Assembly (NCBI RefSeq): GCF_003856495.1
Contig: NZ_CP034118.1
Span: 2,020,182-2,084,181, forward strand
Reading direction: 5' to 3'
DNA: 64,000 nucleotides
DNA from: Staphylospora marina
Lineage (GTDB): Bacteria > Bacillota > Bacilli > Thermoactinomycetales > Thermoactinomycetaceae
The position numbers and the translations under genes were made by a program. Positions 56,633 through 64,000 of the stretch are shown here, one piece after another; position 1 is the stretch's first letter, and every line of letters begins with the position of its first letter. The notes under the pieces are model-generated. The model did not search any database. It worked only from the letters and a program-made list of their open reading frames with translations, and was not told the origin of the DNA.

Positions 56633-57925
56633 TCAGGTATTTCGGGCGGCTCCCTGTTCCATTTGTTCCTTCAGTTCCATGACGTACGGCAGTGTGTGTC
56701 CGGTGATGCTCGTCCATGCCTCTTCCGATCCCCGGTTGATCCAGACGATCGGCTTGCGGGGAGCGAGCGCCCTGTAGAGCTTCCTGGTGGAGATCAGACG
56801 GGGAGTCATCGGGGGCAAAGCGGGATTTTTCCGGCGGGCTTCCTCGATGAGCCGCCAGGCATGTGCTTCCGAAGTGAAAAAATCAACAATCGGACTTTGA
56901 TCCTGTCCGGCCAAAATCACCATGTTGCCTTCCTGATCAACCACCACCCAAATGCGTCTCAACTCCGCCAACGCTCTGGACACTTCCCAGCCGTTCCCCA
57001 TTCCCTGTCCTTCCAGCGTCGCCTTTTCCAACTTCCGGAGGCCCGCTTCGACATCCGGGTCGATCGGTCTGCCGGCCGATGAGGGAGCGGGACGTTCAGC
57101 GGGTTTTGAAGGCCTCTCCGGACGGGGACTGCCCGACGCGGGGGCGGGACGGGCCGTCGAAGCGGATTCATTCGGCGATGGGTTCGTTTCCGCTTTCGCC
57201 CGATCCGGTTGAGGAGCGGTCATGGAAGGCATGGGCGGTTCCTTGGGCGGCTGGGGCAAGGCCGCGTGTGCAGCCCCCAGAATCCTTTGTGCGTCTTGCG
57301 GCGACAGCGGCATCTGTTCGGGGAGCCCGAAATGAAGGTATGGCGCTTCCGCTCCCAACTCCCTGCAGCGCCTGAAAATGACGGACCATGGATGGTGCTT
57401 TGCCTGTCCTCCCGAACGACGGGCAATATGGGCGGCATCCGCCTCACTGACATACACGGTCACCGTGTATTGCTCGGGCTGCATCTCCACCAGGAGAAGA
57501 TTTTCATCCTGGGTGGGAACCCATGCCCCCGGCATGGAAGCCAAACGCTCCACGGAATATTCACGAATCATCGCGTGCAGTTCCTGTCTCCCGATCATCG
57601 CCATCGAAGGAAGTCCGGGATTGAAAGTCATCCCGTCCACTTCGGAGCGAAACACCCTGATCAAAAACGGAAGGGCCGGTTCTTCCACCAGCTTCAGCCA
57701 TTCCGGATGCTCCACCTGCACCCTGTCCACGGCCTCGCGATCCGTGAAGACGGCCACGTACCGGCTTCCCCGTTGTTTGCCTTTTGTCAGCACGGGCTTC
57801 TCGCCCGCTTCGGACACTTGATAAAGAACCCACCATCTCGTTACACCGGACGCAAAATTCCGGATGACGCTTGCAAAGTCCAGACTTCCGGACGTCCAAC
57901 GTTCCAACGATTCCCTGGCATTCAA
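56633..57925 (-). CDS. SseB-like domain protein in the aroA-ccpA operon
   Basis: A 430-residue cytosolic protein. Two segments resemble SseB N-terminal domains: SRYVAVFTDREAVDRVQ with NPGLPSMAMIGRQEL, and WVVVDQEGNMVILAG with FFTSEAHAWRLIEEAR. They are separated by a Pro/Ser/Ala-rich linker (about residues 245-310). The function is unknown. The TTG at 57925 has AGAGGGGGGA 7 bases upstream; an ATG at 58000 is the main alternative. It sits between aroA and ccpA, spaced 49 bases from ccpA. Confidence 0.7.
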   Translation of the reverse strand: MNARESLERWTSGSLDFASVIRNFASGVTRWWVLYQVSEAGEKPVLTKGKQRGSRYVAVFTDREAVDRVQVEHPEWLKLVEEPALPFLIRVFRSEVDGMTFNPGLPSMAMIGRQELHAMIREYSVERLASMPGAWVPTQDENLLLVEMQPEQYTVTVYVSEADAAHIARRSGGQAKHHPWSVIFRRCRELGAEAPYLHFGLPEQMPLSPQDAQRILGAAHAALPQPPKEPPMPSMTAPQPDRAKAETNPSPNESASTARPAPASGSPRPERPSKPAERPAPSSAGRPIDPDVEAGLRKLEKATLEGQGMGNGWEVSRALAELRRIWVVVDQEGNMVILAGQDQSPIVDFFTSEAHAWRLIEEARRKNPALPPMTPRLISTRKLYRALAPRKPIVWINRGSEEAWTSITGHTLPYVMELKEQMEQGAARNT

Positions 57926-58154
57926 CAGTCGTTCCCCCCTCTGTGTCCCCAAACTCGGATCACGGGCATCTGGCGGTGGATTCGCGTGTTCATGATTCAT
58001 GATACCAAATTTCCTGCAAAGAAAGTGTGCCCGACACCATGTTCCGAACCGTTCCGACCGGTCGGTCCAAGAAGGAGGACGGCATCCCCGCCCACGACCG
58101 TCAGGGGGATGCCCGGCTTCCTTTCGTGTCACGCACACTTCTTTCCGTTGCCGT

Positions 58155-59249
58155 TTATTTCCGGACCGGTAAGTTCACTTCCAGGAGACCGGAAGCGATC
58201 AAGTCATCCATGAATTGCTCGAACATGGGGAGATCCAGTTGCTGTTTGGCATCCGACAAGGCGACGGCCGGATTGGGGTGAACTTCCAGCATGATGCCGT
58301 CCGCTCCGGCGGCCAACGCCGCCTTGGCACAGGGAAGCAAAATGTCCCGTCGCCCGGTGGAGTGGGAAATGTCCACGAAGACGGGGAGATGGGTTTCGTT
58401 TTTCAATATGGGAACCGCCGAAATGTCCAGCGTGTTCCGGGTCCATTTCTCATACGTGCGAATGCCCCGTTCGCAGAGCATCACCCGGTCATTGCCGCGG
58501 GACATGATGTACTCGGCCGCATAGAGGAACTCCTCCAGCGTCGCGGCCAACCCCCTCTTCAGCAAGACGGGAATCCCGGATGATCCGGCCGCTTTCAGCA
58601 GTTCAAAGTTTTGCATGTTGCGGGCGCCGATCTGAATGATGTCCACGTACTTTTCGGCCATGGAAATATGGGCCGGATCCACGATTTCGCTGACCACCTT
58701 GAGACCGAACGCATCCGCCGCCCGTCGCAAAATGATCAGACCTTCTTCTCCCAGTCCCTGAAAATCGTAGGGAGAGGTGCGCGGCTTGAAAGCGCCGCCG
58801 CGCATGATCCGGATCCCCCGATCCCGGAGCACCCGGGCCACCGCGAATACCTGTTCCTCCGATTCAACGGAACAGGGACCGGCGATCACCAGTCCCGGAG
58901 GTTCTCCGATGCGGACATCCTCCAAGCGGATCACCGTTCCCCGCTCGTTCCGCTTGCGGCTGACCAGGAGTTCCCGCTGATCGGCATGGGTAATGAGATC
59001 CAGCGAAGCCTTGAAAATCTGCTTGAACAGATGACGCACCGTCTCGTCGGAGAAAGGGCCTTCATTGTGCTTCACCAGTCGGGCCAGCATTTCTTTCTCC
59101 CGTTCGGGATCGAATTTGTCGGTTCCCTGCCGCTTTTTGATTTCCCCGATTTCCTGTACCAATCCGGCGCGTTCGTTCAAAAGGCGCAGCAGGCGCAGAT
59201 TGATGTCGTCCAGTTGTTTTCTGAGCTCTTCCAGCTTTCTGTCACTCAC
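58155..59249 (-). CDS. aroA: Bifunctional chorismate mutase/DAHP synthase
   Basis: The 364-residue protein fuses an AroQ-type chorismate mutase (residues 1-85, [20 protein letters not shown]) to a type I-beta DAHP synthase (about 95-355, with [32 protein letters not shown] and DISHSTGRR). It makes DAHP, the first step of aromatic synthesis, with feedback control through the mutase domain. The GTG at 59249 follows GAGGAGA by 7 bases. It precedes the SseB-like gene and ccpA. Confidence 0.95.
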   Translation of the reverse strand: MSDRKLEELRKQLDDINLRLLRLLNERAGLVQEIGEIKKRQGTDKFDPEREKEMLARLVKHNEGPFSDETVRHLFKQIFKASLDLITHADQRELLVSRKRNERGTVIRLEDVRIGEPPGLVIAGPCSVESEEQVFAVARVLRDRGIRIMRGGAFKPRTSPYDFQGLGEEGLIILRRAADAFGLKVVSEIVDPAHISMAEKYVDIIQIGARNMQNFELLKAAGSSGIPVLLKRGLAATLEEFLYAAEYIMSRGNDRVMLCERGIRTYEKWTRNTLDISAVPILKNETHLPVFVDISHSTGRRDILLPCAKAALAAGADGIMLEVHPNPAVALSDAKQQLDLPMFEQFMDDLIASGLLEVNLPVRK

Positions 59250-59340
59250 TCGACTGTCTCCTCTCGGCTCAACCCGTTGCGGGACCGGATGTCCCGAACA
59301 TTGGATTCTTTTCGTCCGATCATGCTGATGTTCCGCCCTT

Positions 59341-59694
59341 TCATTTCGTCGCCAAGCGCACGGCTTCCCTCAGAGCGTCGGCCGTCACGTTCCAATGGGA
59401 TGCATGCCACGTCACCCGGCCGTCCTTGACCAGAATGGATTGCGGAGACTCATGCTTCACCTGCAAGCGCTCCGCAATTTCATTGGAAACGGGTCGTTGC
59501 TCAATCACTTTGACATAAGCGATTCGCACCTTCCGGGCATCATCCGTCCGCGCGAAACGTTGAAGCTCCTCCATGGCGGCGGCGCTCACGGGACAGGCGG
59601 TGCTGTGTTTGAACAGGAGAACCGGACGCTCCGAAGCGTCCGTCAACAGCTCATTCAGCTCTCCGGAACCGGTCAGCTCCCGGATGGTCTCCAT
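59341..59694 (-). CDS. ytxJ: Bacillithiol system redox-active protein YtxJ
   Basis: The 117-residue thioredoxin-fold protein has [19 protein letters not shown] with the single active-site Cys (about residue 34) and the cis-Pro region [13 protein letters not shown]. YtxJ-type proteins are monothiol bacilliredoxins that reduce bacillithiol-modified proteins. ATG at 59694 chosen; GTG at 59706 has its AAGGAG site too close. It is downstream of ytxH and upstream of aroA, the order seen in Bacillus. Confidence 0.9.
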   Translation of the reverse strand: METIRELTGSGELNELLTDASERPVLLFKHSTACPVSAAAMEELQRFARTDDARKVRIAYVKVIEQRPVSNEIAERLQVKHESPQSILVKDGRVTWHASHWNVTADALREAVRLATK

Positions 59695-59740
59695 GTCGTC
59701 CTTCACGCTCCTTCCCGCATGTGTCTTTGTCTTTTCGGGA

Positions 59741-60100
59741 TCAGGCTTCGGGCTCCCGGCGGATGTTCAATTCAATGTAGGACGAGCGCTTTTCCCCGCT
59801 TTGCTCGTTTTCGCCCGTTCCTTTGCCGCTGTCTTCGCCTCCGGAGCCGGGCGGCGGAAGGGGAATTCCGGCCCAATGGGTCTCCGGTTCCTTTTCTTCT
59901 TCCGGCTTGTCCAGGAGAACCCCGGCCTGGCTTTTCACCACTTCCAAAAGCTCTTTCCCTTTCTCCCGCGCCTTGTCCAGGTCAATGCCCAGTTCTTCCC
60001 GGAGTTCGCGTCCCGGTCTGGGGGCCGTCAGGAGAGCCACCGCCGCCCCGACAATGCCACCGATCAATGCTCCGGCGAAAAACGCCCTGCCTTTACCCAT
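59741..60100 (-). CDS. ytxH: YtxH domain-containing protein
   Basis: The 119-residue protein starts MGKGRAFFAGALIGGIVGAA, one membrane helix typical of YtxH, followed by LLTAPRPGRELREELG and a charged helix, then a Pro/Gly/Glu-rich tail. It is anchored with the bulk in the cytosol and is linked to general stress genes in Bacillus. AAGGGGAG lies 9 bases before the ATG. Confidence 0.85.
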   Translation of the reverse strand: MGKGRAFFAGALIGGIVGAAVALLTAPRPGRELREELGIDLDKAREKGKELLEVVKSQAGVLLDKPEEEKEPETHWAGIPLPPPGSGGEDSGKGTGENEQSGEKRSSYIELNIRREPEA

Positions 60101-60251
60101 CCCATACCACTCCCCTTCGGTTCAATCTCATGACCGCTTCCGGGATCGCCGACGTCGTGCACGCCCGGGCGCTGACGTTCCGGGTTGATCACCCGCGGGC
60201 AACCGAAACGCCGGCTTCCTTCTTGACAAGTTTTTCATAACATCCCGTCGG

Positions 60252-60632
60252 TTATCCCTTGCGAAGTTTGTGGATCAGTTCAACTCCGGCACCGACCAGC
60301 GCAACCACATTGCCGAGTCGTTTCCGGTTGGCCTCGGCCGCTTGGGAGATTCCCTTCACGACTTCGCCCAGGCTTTGCCCAAGCTCATCGGCAGATCGAA
60401 GCAGTCGGTCCGCCTGTTGTGTTTTTTCCCGAAGTTCTCCCACGAAATGCCTGGTTTCCTGCAAGGTTTTCACGGATTCTTCCAGCGCGTCTTCCGCTTT
60501 CTCGCCGAGATCCCGCAGAGTCCGGTCAAAGGTGGCCGCCGTTTTCGAAAAGATGAGAAGGGTCCTGATGAAAAAAACGGTTCCGACGAGGATCGCCACC
60601 GCAATGGCAGCCACGCTGATTTCAATGATCAA
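60252..60632 (-). CDS. ytxG: DUF948 (YtxG-like) protein
   Basis: The 126-residue protein has one N-terminal membrane helix (IIEISVAAIAVAILVGTVFF) followed by a long amphipathic coiled-coil (LGEKAEDALEESVKTLQETR and on), as in DUF948/YtxG proteins. The TTG start at 60632 has GGGAGGGG 6 bases upstream. It is first in the ytxG-ytxH-ytxJ series. Confidence 0.83.
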   Translation of the reverse strand: MIIEISVAAIAVAILVGTVFFIRTLLIFSKTAATFDRTLRDLGEKAEDALEESVKTLQETRHFVGELREKTQQADRLLRSADELGQSLGEVVKGISQAAEANRKRLGNVVALVGAGVELIHKLRKG

Positions 60633-61063
60633 TATTTGCCCCTCCCTTGTTTTTGCGGCATGCACCCGCTCTGTAGAGAGATGCGCGGATTCCTCCATCC
60701 GAATGATGCCCCGGATGCCGGTTCCCGCGCACCGTGATCGGCCGGCTTGTCCCGTCGGCGAACCTCCTCCCGGGTTCATCCTCCTTCCCGGCGGGGTCGC
60801 CTGTTTCCGTGACTCCATTGTACTTCACCCGGCACGTGCCGAAAAGGGAAAGTGCCGCGGGAATGTTGAAAAATCCGTCACAGCCGGCGAAGAATTGCTC
60901 GTACACGAAAAAGATCCTGACGGAAATGCTTCTTAGAAATGAATGCATATTCACACGAACAAAACCTCTTTCGATTAGTCACAATTTTCAGCTTCTGGAA
61001 GTCATGATGACCACGGAGTATAATATACAGGGAATCCAACCATGCAGATCCGAGGTGAACAAC
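60633..61063. other. 431-base intergenic region between ytxG and the IDH-family gene
   Basis: It separates divergent genes. The right end holds TATAAT (61019-61024) preceded by a GTCATGATGAC near-palindrome (61000-61010), probably the -10 and an operator for the downstream gene. I see no convincing gene. Confidence 0.5.
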
Positions 61064-62146
61064 ATGAAGCCCAGATCCGTCGTAGTCATGAAAGGCGATC
61101 AAACCGGACAGGAACTTCTCGAAGAAGCCCTTCGCGTTCTGGATCCCGGTGTCATCGGTTTTGAGATAGACTTTCAAACTTTTGATTTAAGTCTTGAAAA
61201 TCGGCGCAAAACCAACAACGAGGTGGTTTACGAAGCGGCCCGCGCGATGAAACGCACCGGTTTCGGACTGAAAGCGGCCACCATCACCCCGGAAGAAAAA
61301 GGGGACGTGGGCAGCCCCAACGCCATCTTGCGCAAAGAGATCGACGGAAAGGTCATCATCCGCACCGGCCGGCGCATCCCGGGCGTCCGTCCCGTGGCGG
61401 GAACGTTTGCCCCGATTTCCGTCATCCGCATGGCCGTCGGCGATGCCTACGGAGCCAAGGAATGGCGCGAGGGAGAAGGCCTGGACGAAGTGGCTTACCG
61501 GACCGAAAAAATCGACCGGAAAACCTGCCGCGCCGTGGCCGAATTCGCCTTCCGTCATGCCAGAAAAACCAATGCCAAGGTGTTCGGAGGCCCGAAGTAC
61601 ACCGTCAGCCCGGTCTATGAAGGAATGCTGAAAGAAGAAATGGATGCCGCCAGCAAACGGTATCCCGAAGTTCGTTATGAGCCGCAGCTCATCGACGCGA
61701 CTTACGCTCTCTTGATCAACAGCACCGGTGAGCCGCTGGTGATTCCCGCCCTGAACCGCGACGGCGACTGCCTGAGCGACCTGGTACTGCAGCTGTTCGG
61801 CTCCATTGCCGGCTCCGAATCGATCCTGATGAGCTTCGACGAAGATTTCAACACCAACGTGGTGATGGCCGAGGCACCGCACGGCACCGCTCCGGCCCTG
61901 TACGGCAAGAACGTGGCCAACCCGATGGCAATGATCCTTGCAGGCGCTTCCCTGCTGACGTATTTCAATGATCCGAAAGCCTCCGCCGCTTCCCGCGCCA
62001 TCTACGAATCCGTGATCGAAGCCGTCCGGGAAGGCATTCGCACGGCAGATCTGGGTGGCAGCGCAAGCACCGACGAATTCACCAACGAAGTCATCCGCAA
62101 GGTGCAAACCAAGCTGGAAGTGTGGACCACGCTCCAAGGATTCTGA
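61064..62146 (+). CDS. Isocitrate/isopropylmalate dehydrogenase family protein
   Basis: The 360-residue protein belongs to the beta-decarboxylating dehydrogenases: GDQTGQELLEEALRVL at the start, KAATITPEEKGDVGSPNAIL (substrate loop), RTGRRIPGVRPVAG and the C-terminal EAPHGTAPALYGKNVANPMA with the cofactor site. The segments are closer to IDH than to LeuB, and no leu genes are nearby. It oxidises a 2-hydroxy dicarboxylate with NAD(P). The ATG at 61064 has GAGGTGA upstream; upstream starts are not supported. Confidence 0.87.
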   Translation: MKPRSVVVMKGDQTGQELLEEALRVLDPGVIGFEIDFQTFDLSLENRRKTNNEVVYEAARAMKRTGFGLKAATITPEEKGDVGSPNAILRKEIDGKVIIRTGRRIPGVRPVAGTFAPISVIRMAVGDAYGAKEWREGEGLDEVAYRTEKIDRKTCRAVAEFAFRHARKTNAKVFGGPKYTVSPVYEGMLKEEMDAASKRYPEVRYEPQLIDATYALLINSTGEPLVIPALNRDGDCLSDLVLQLFGSIAGSESILMSFDEDFNTNVVMAEAPHGTAPALYGKNVANPMAMILAGASLLTYFNDPKASAASRAIYESVIEAVREGIRTADLGGSASTDEFTNEVIRKVQTKLEVWTTLQGF

Positions 62147-62161
62147 GCCTTCCATGCCGCG

Positions 62162-62187
62162 GCTCCCCCGATTTACCGGGGGAGCCC
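62162..62187 (+). terminator. Terminator after the IDH-family gene
   Basis: GGCTCCCCCG/CGGGGGAGCC with a six-base loop, followed by a weak T-rich tail. Confidence 0.7.
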
Positions 62188-62254
62188 CTTCATTTACAAT
62201 GAGATGAGTGCCGTTCGGAGAAACCATACGCATCATGTGGAGGCTCGCAAAGAT

Positions 62255-62866
62255 ATGAACATCCTTGTCAAACGCTTGATCATCTATGTGTCGGGGCTGG
62301 TGTTGGTGGCTCTCGGCATCGCCCTGGCCATTCGCGCAGGCATCGGGACCGGGGCATGGGACGCGCTCAATGTGGGACTGGAAAAAAACGTGGGACTCAC
62401 CGTCGGTTCCTGGGTCATTCTCGTGGGTGTGATCATGGTGCTGATCAATGCCTTGTGGATGTGGACCAAACCGGAATTTTCCTCTTTAATCGCCGTCTTG
62501 ATCATCGGCCCGTTTGCCGATGCCTGGCTGTGGCTGATCTCCGTTGAACCCCGCCACTTTCTTGCGCAGTTGCTGTTGTTCCTGGCGGGGCTGTGCTCCA
62601 CCGCCCTGGGACTGGCCGTCTATCTGCAGGCCGGGTTGACCCCCACTCCCCTGGACCGGTTCATGTACGTGATTTCCGCCAAGACCGGGCTCAGTCTCGG
62701 CGCTTCCAAAACCCTTGCCGAATGCCTGGCTCTGGTGTTGGCCTGGTCGCTGGACGGTCCCATCGGTCTCGGCACGTTGTTGCTCACGTTTCTGGTGGGC
62801 CCTCTGCTCCAGTTCTTCATGTCCGTCGTTCCCCTCCGGCCGGACGACGCCAAACCGTCCCGATGA
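62255..62866 (+). CDS. YczE/YitT-type membrane protein
   Basis: The 203-residue protein has five to six hydrophobic helices with the YczE-type segments LGIALAIRAGIGTGAWDALNVG split over the first two helices and LQAGLTPTPLDRFMYVIS in the fourth. Such proteins are common in Firmicutes and lack a proven function. GGAGG lies 11 bases before the ATG at 62255. It is followed by a terminator with a long loop. Confidence 0.8.
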   Translation: MNILVKRLIIYVSGLVLVALGIALAIRAGIGTGAWDALNVGLEKNVGLTVGSWVILVGVIMVLINALWMWTKPEFSSLIAVLIIGPFADAWLWLISVEPRHFLAQLLLFLAGLCSTALGLAVYLQAGLTPTPLDRFMYVISAKTGLSLGASKTLAECLALVLAWSLDGPIGLGTLLLTFLVGPLLQFFMSVVPLRPDDAKPSR

Positions 62867-62909
62867 AAAGGTCCGCCGTCTTTTGGCGGCACAAGGAGGA
62901 AACCCGTCC

Positions 62910-62966
62910 CGTCCCGCCCCGATCGTTCCCGCTTGCCCTCCCCGGCATGGCGGGACGTTTTTTTTT
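62910..62966 (+). terminator. Terminator after the YczE-type gene
   Basis: CGTCCCGCC/GGCGGGACG with a 30-base loop is followed by nine Ts. Confidence 0.75.
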
Positions 62967-62995
62967 GCATGTTTTCCGCACACGGAACATTCAAA

Positions 62996-63021
62996 CAAAA
63001 AACACCCGGAACTCCGGGTGT
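62996..63021 (-). terminator. Terminator of the 92-aa gene
   Basis: ACACCCGGA/TCCGGGTGT with a two-base loop is followed by TTTTTTG in the minus direction. Confidence 0.88.
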
Positions 63022-63052
63022 CCCGAGCCGGGGGATTCATGCAACCCCCGCC

Positions 63053-63331
63053 TCACTTTTTTCTCGGTAGTTTTCTTTTTCCTTTCAGGATGTCCATGCC
63101 CATTGTGGGGTCCGCTTGCACCCTTTTGGCGAACTGTTGCAGCTCTTCCATCTCCACATCGGCCTGCGTCACCTTCATCAGATATTGAAGAACGGCTTCC
63201 ATTCCGCCTTTCTCGTGCGCCTGGCGAGCCCCGTGCAGGATCTTCTCCATCTTTTCCTCCGTGAGCACTTTTCCACCCATGATCGTGTTGATCATCTGAA
63301 CCAAATCTTTGATGGAAATCCCTTGGCCCAA
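63053..63331 (-). CDS. Small hypothetical protein (92 aa)
   Basis: A helical, charged protein starting MGQGISIKDLVQMINTIMGG with a Lys/Arg-rich end. The layout is vaguely like small sporulation proteins such as SpoVIF, but I cannot assign a family. The TTG start has AAAGGAGGGG 7 bases upstream, a very strong site. It is transcribed divergently from the tiny-protein array and has a clear terminator. Confidence 0.65.
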   Translation of the reverse strand: MGQGISIKDLVQMINTIMGGKVLTEEKMEKILHGARQAHEKGGMEAVLQYLMKVTQADVEMEELQQFAKRVQADPTMGMDILKGKRKLPRKK

Positions 63332-63456
63332 AACGACCCCTCCTTTTTCGACTCATTTTCCACTATATGGGGAGCGATGCACGGAGGGAACACGGAAAAC
63401 CGCCCAAGCCGAAATTGGATGAATACCCGTTTTGGCGGACCCGGGTAAAAGCCTTT

Positions 63457-63483
63457 ACCATTCGCGGGTACAGGACATAGAGT
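63457..63483 (+). promoter_or_regulatory. Mother-cell-type (sigma-K/E-like) promoter of the tiny-protein array
   Basis: AC (63457-63458), 17 bases, then CATAGAGT (63476-63483) resembles sigma-K (AC-N16/17-CATAnnnT) and, with one mismatch, the sigma-E -10. A GGTAAA/TTTACC dyad lies just before it. Confidence 0.5.
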
Positions 63484-63570
63484 GAACTAGCTGCCGATGA
63501 GGAATTGCCGCCTGCCCCATGGCCTGCGGCGAGAAATCATCCGGCAATCCAACAGCAAGGAGGGGTTCGG

Positions 63571-63693
63571 GTGAGCGGTTACGGAGGCTATGGATTCGGA
63601 TTCGGCTGGAGACAACTGCTGATCTTCCTGCTGGTCATTGCCACCATCTTCGTCTTTGTGGGCGGAGGATTCGGCAGAGGAAGATACTGCTGA
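63571..63693 (+). CDS. YjcZ-like tiny sporulation membrane protein 1 (40 aa)
   Basis: The 40-residue protein has a Gly/Tyr/Phe-rich start (SGYGGYGFGFGW), one membrane helix (RQLLIFLLVIATIFVFV) and a short Gly/Arg tail ending in Cys. This layout is that of YjcZ/YjcM-type tiny transmembrane proteins made in sporulation. The GTG start has AAGGAGG 7 bases upstream. It is the first of three paralogues in tandem. Confidence 0.8.
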   Translation: MSGYGGYGFGFGWRQLLIFLLVIATIFVFVGGGFGRGRYC

Positions 63694-63790
63694 GCACTCC
63701 CGCAAGGATGACCTGAACTTCCCGAGGAGGGCCGGCTGCGGCAAATGATGACGGACATCTTTCCGATTACCCCTGAGAGGAGGTGAGATC

Positions 63791-63907
63791 ATGAGCTACG
63801 GATACGGCGGTTTCGGCTGGAGACAACTGCTGATCTATCTGCTGGTCATCGCCACCATCTTCGTCTTTGCAACCGGCTGGCTGGGCTACGGCGGTTACAA
63901 ATGCTGA
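63791..63907 (+). CDS. YjcZ-like tiny sporulation membrane protein 2 (38 aa)
   Basis: The 38-residue protein starts MSYGYGGFGWRQLLIYLLVI, continues as a single helix and ends GYKC. The helix is nearly identical to that of copy 1. GAGGAGGTGA lies 4 bases before the ATG. The terminal Cys is shared. Confidence 0.8.
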   Translation: MSYGYGGFGWRQLLIYLLVIATIFVFATGWLGYGGYKC

Positions 63908-63940
63908 GCCCGGAAAACCAAACGAATGCGAGGTGAAATC

Positions 63941-64000
63941 ATGGGCTACTACGGAGGATATGGATTCGGCTGGAGACAGCTCCTGATCTTCCTGCTGGTC
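63941..64000 (+). CDS. YjcZ-like tiny sporulation membrane protein 3 (partial)
   Basis: The first 20 residues (MGYYGGYGFGWRQLLIFLLV) are visible before the window ends. GCGAGGTGA precedes the ATG. It is the third tandem paralogue, 33 bases after copy 2; more copies may follow outside the window. Confidence 0.78.
   Translation, partial: MGYYGGYGFGWRQLLIFLLV

Noticed and set aside
1-64000. tRNA, rRNA, insertion sequence, prophage or attachment-site features
   Set aside because: No cloverleaf, rRNA segment, transposase, integrase or flanking direct repeats were recognised by reading; a tRNAscan or ISfinder search was not possible.

Overview
The window reads as chromosomal core and accessory DNA of a spore-forming Gram-positive bacterium (Firmicutes, Bacillales). 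The evidence is a spoVAC-spoVAD pair behind a sigma-G-like promoter, tiny glycine/tyrosine-rich sporulation-type membrane proteins, CcpA with a cre site at acsA, a T-box leader on tyrS, YlbF, YlaN, YugN and the ytxGHJ-aroA-ccpA neighbourhood, and purine-rich Shine-Dalgarno sequences with many GTG and TTG starts. The high G+C (my impression is well above 50%) together with an XPB-type helicase and its partner suggests Thermoactinomycetaceae or a relative; that placement is inference. I see no prophage, insertion sequence, CRISPR array, rRNA or tRNA.

Layout. 1-3.9 kb: ylbF (partial) and a translationally coupled XPB helicase module on the minus strand. 4.1-9.2 kb: a PrcB-like lipoprotein, two small minus-strand ORFs, mgtE and a CorC/HlyC-type transporter, and a subtilase. 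9.3-13.8 kb: SGNH hydrolase, spoVAD, spoVAC, a YhjD-like protein, a CBS protein and an M20 amidohydrolase. 13.9-19.4 kb: yugN-like, Asp23, NYN nuclease, a Ca2+/H+ exchanger, a LysR regulator, ylaN and a conserved hypothetical. 19.5-21.7 kb: an accessory-looking pair, an MFS transporter and a GRDP-like protein that ends in eight 13-residue repeats. 21.9-28.3 kb: thioesterases, M42 and M29 peptidases, free-Met-sulfoxide reductase, a lipoprotein, nagA and a Nudix enzyme. 28.3-32.6 kb: a candidate small RNA, then a 3-hydroxybutyrate module (dehydrogenase, GntP permease, sigma-54 activator) with a perfect -24/-12 promoter. 32.8-35.2 kb: PAP2, a phosphatase and an unknown exported protein. 35.4-42.2 kb: a sugar ABC transporter with two Gfo/Idh/MocA oxidoreductases and a TIM-barrel isomerase behind LacI-type operators. 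42.7-62.1 kb: trmB, rpsD, Nudix-like, WYL regulator, T-box-tyrS, two class A PBPs, acsA, mtnN, ccpA, an SseB-like gene, aroA, ytxJ-ytxH-ytxG and an IDH-family gene. The order rpsD-tyrS-acsA-ccpA-aroA-ytxJHG resembles the Bacillus subtilis chromosome. 62.2-64 kb: a YczE/YitT-type membrane protein, a small unknown protein and three tandem tiny sporulation-type proteins, the last cut by the window edge.

The most notable points are: (i) the GRDP-like protein with eight Cys-containing 13-residue repeats; (ii) a promoter-to-terminator C/U-rich candidate sRNA at about 28.53-28.63 kb; (iii) three genes whose ribosome-binding site or start codon lies in a perfect inverted repeat; (iv) overlapping divergent promoters for tyrS and a PBP; (v) a sugar permease with a roughly 135-residue helical insertion; (vi) the tandem tiny-protein array behind a mother-cell-type promoter.
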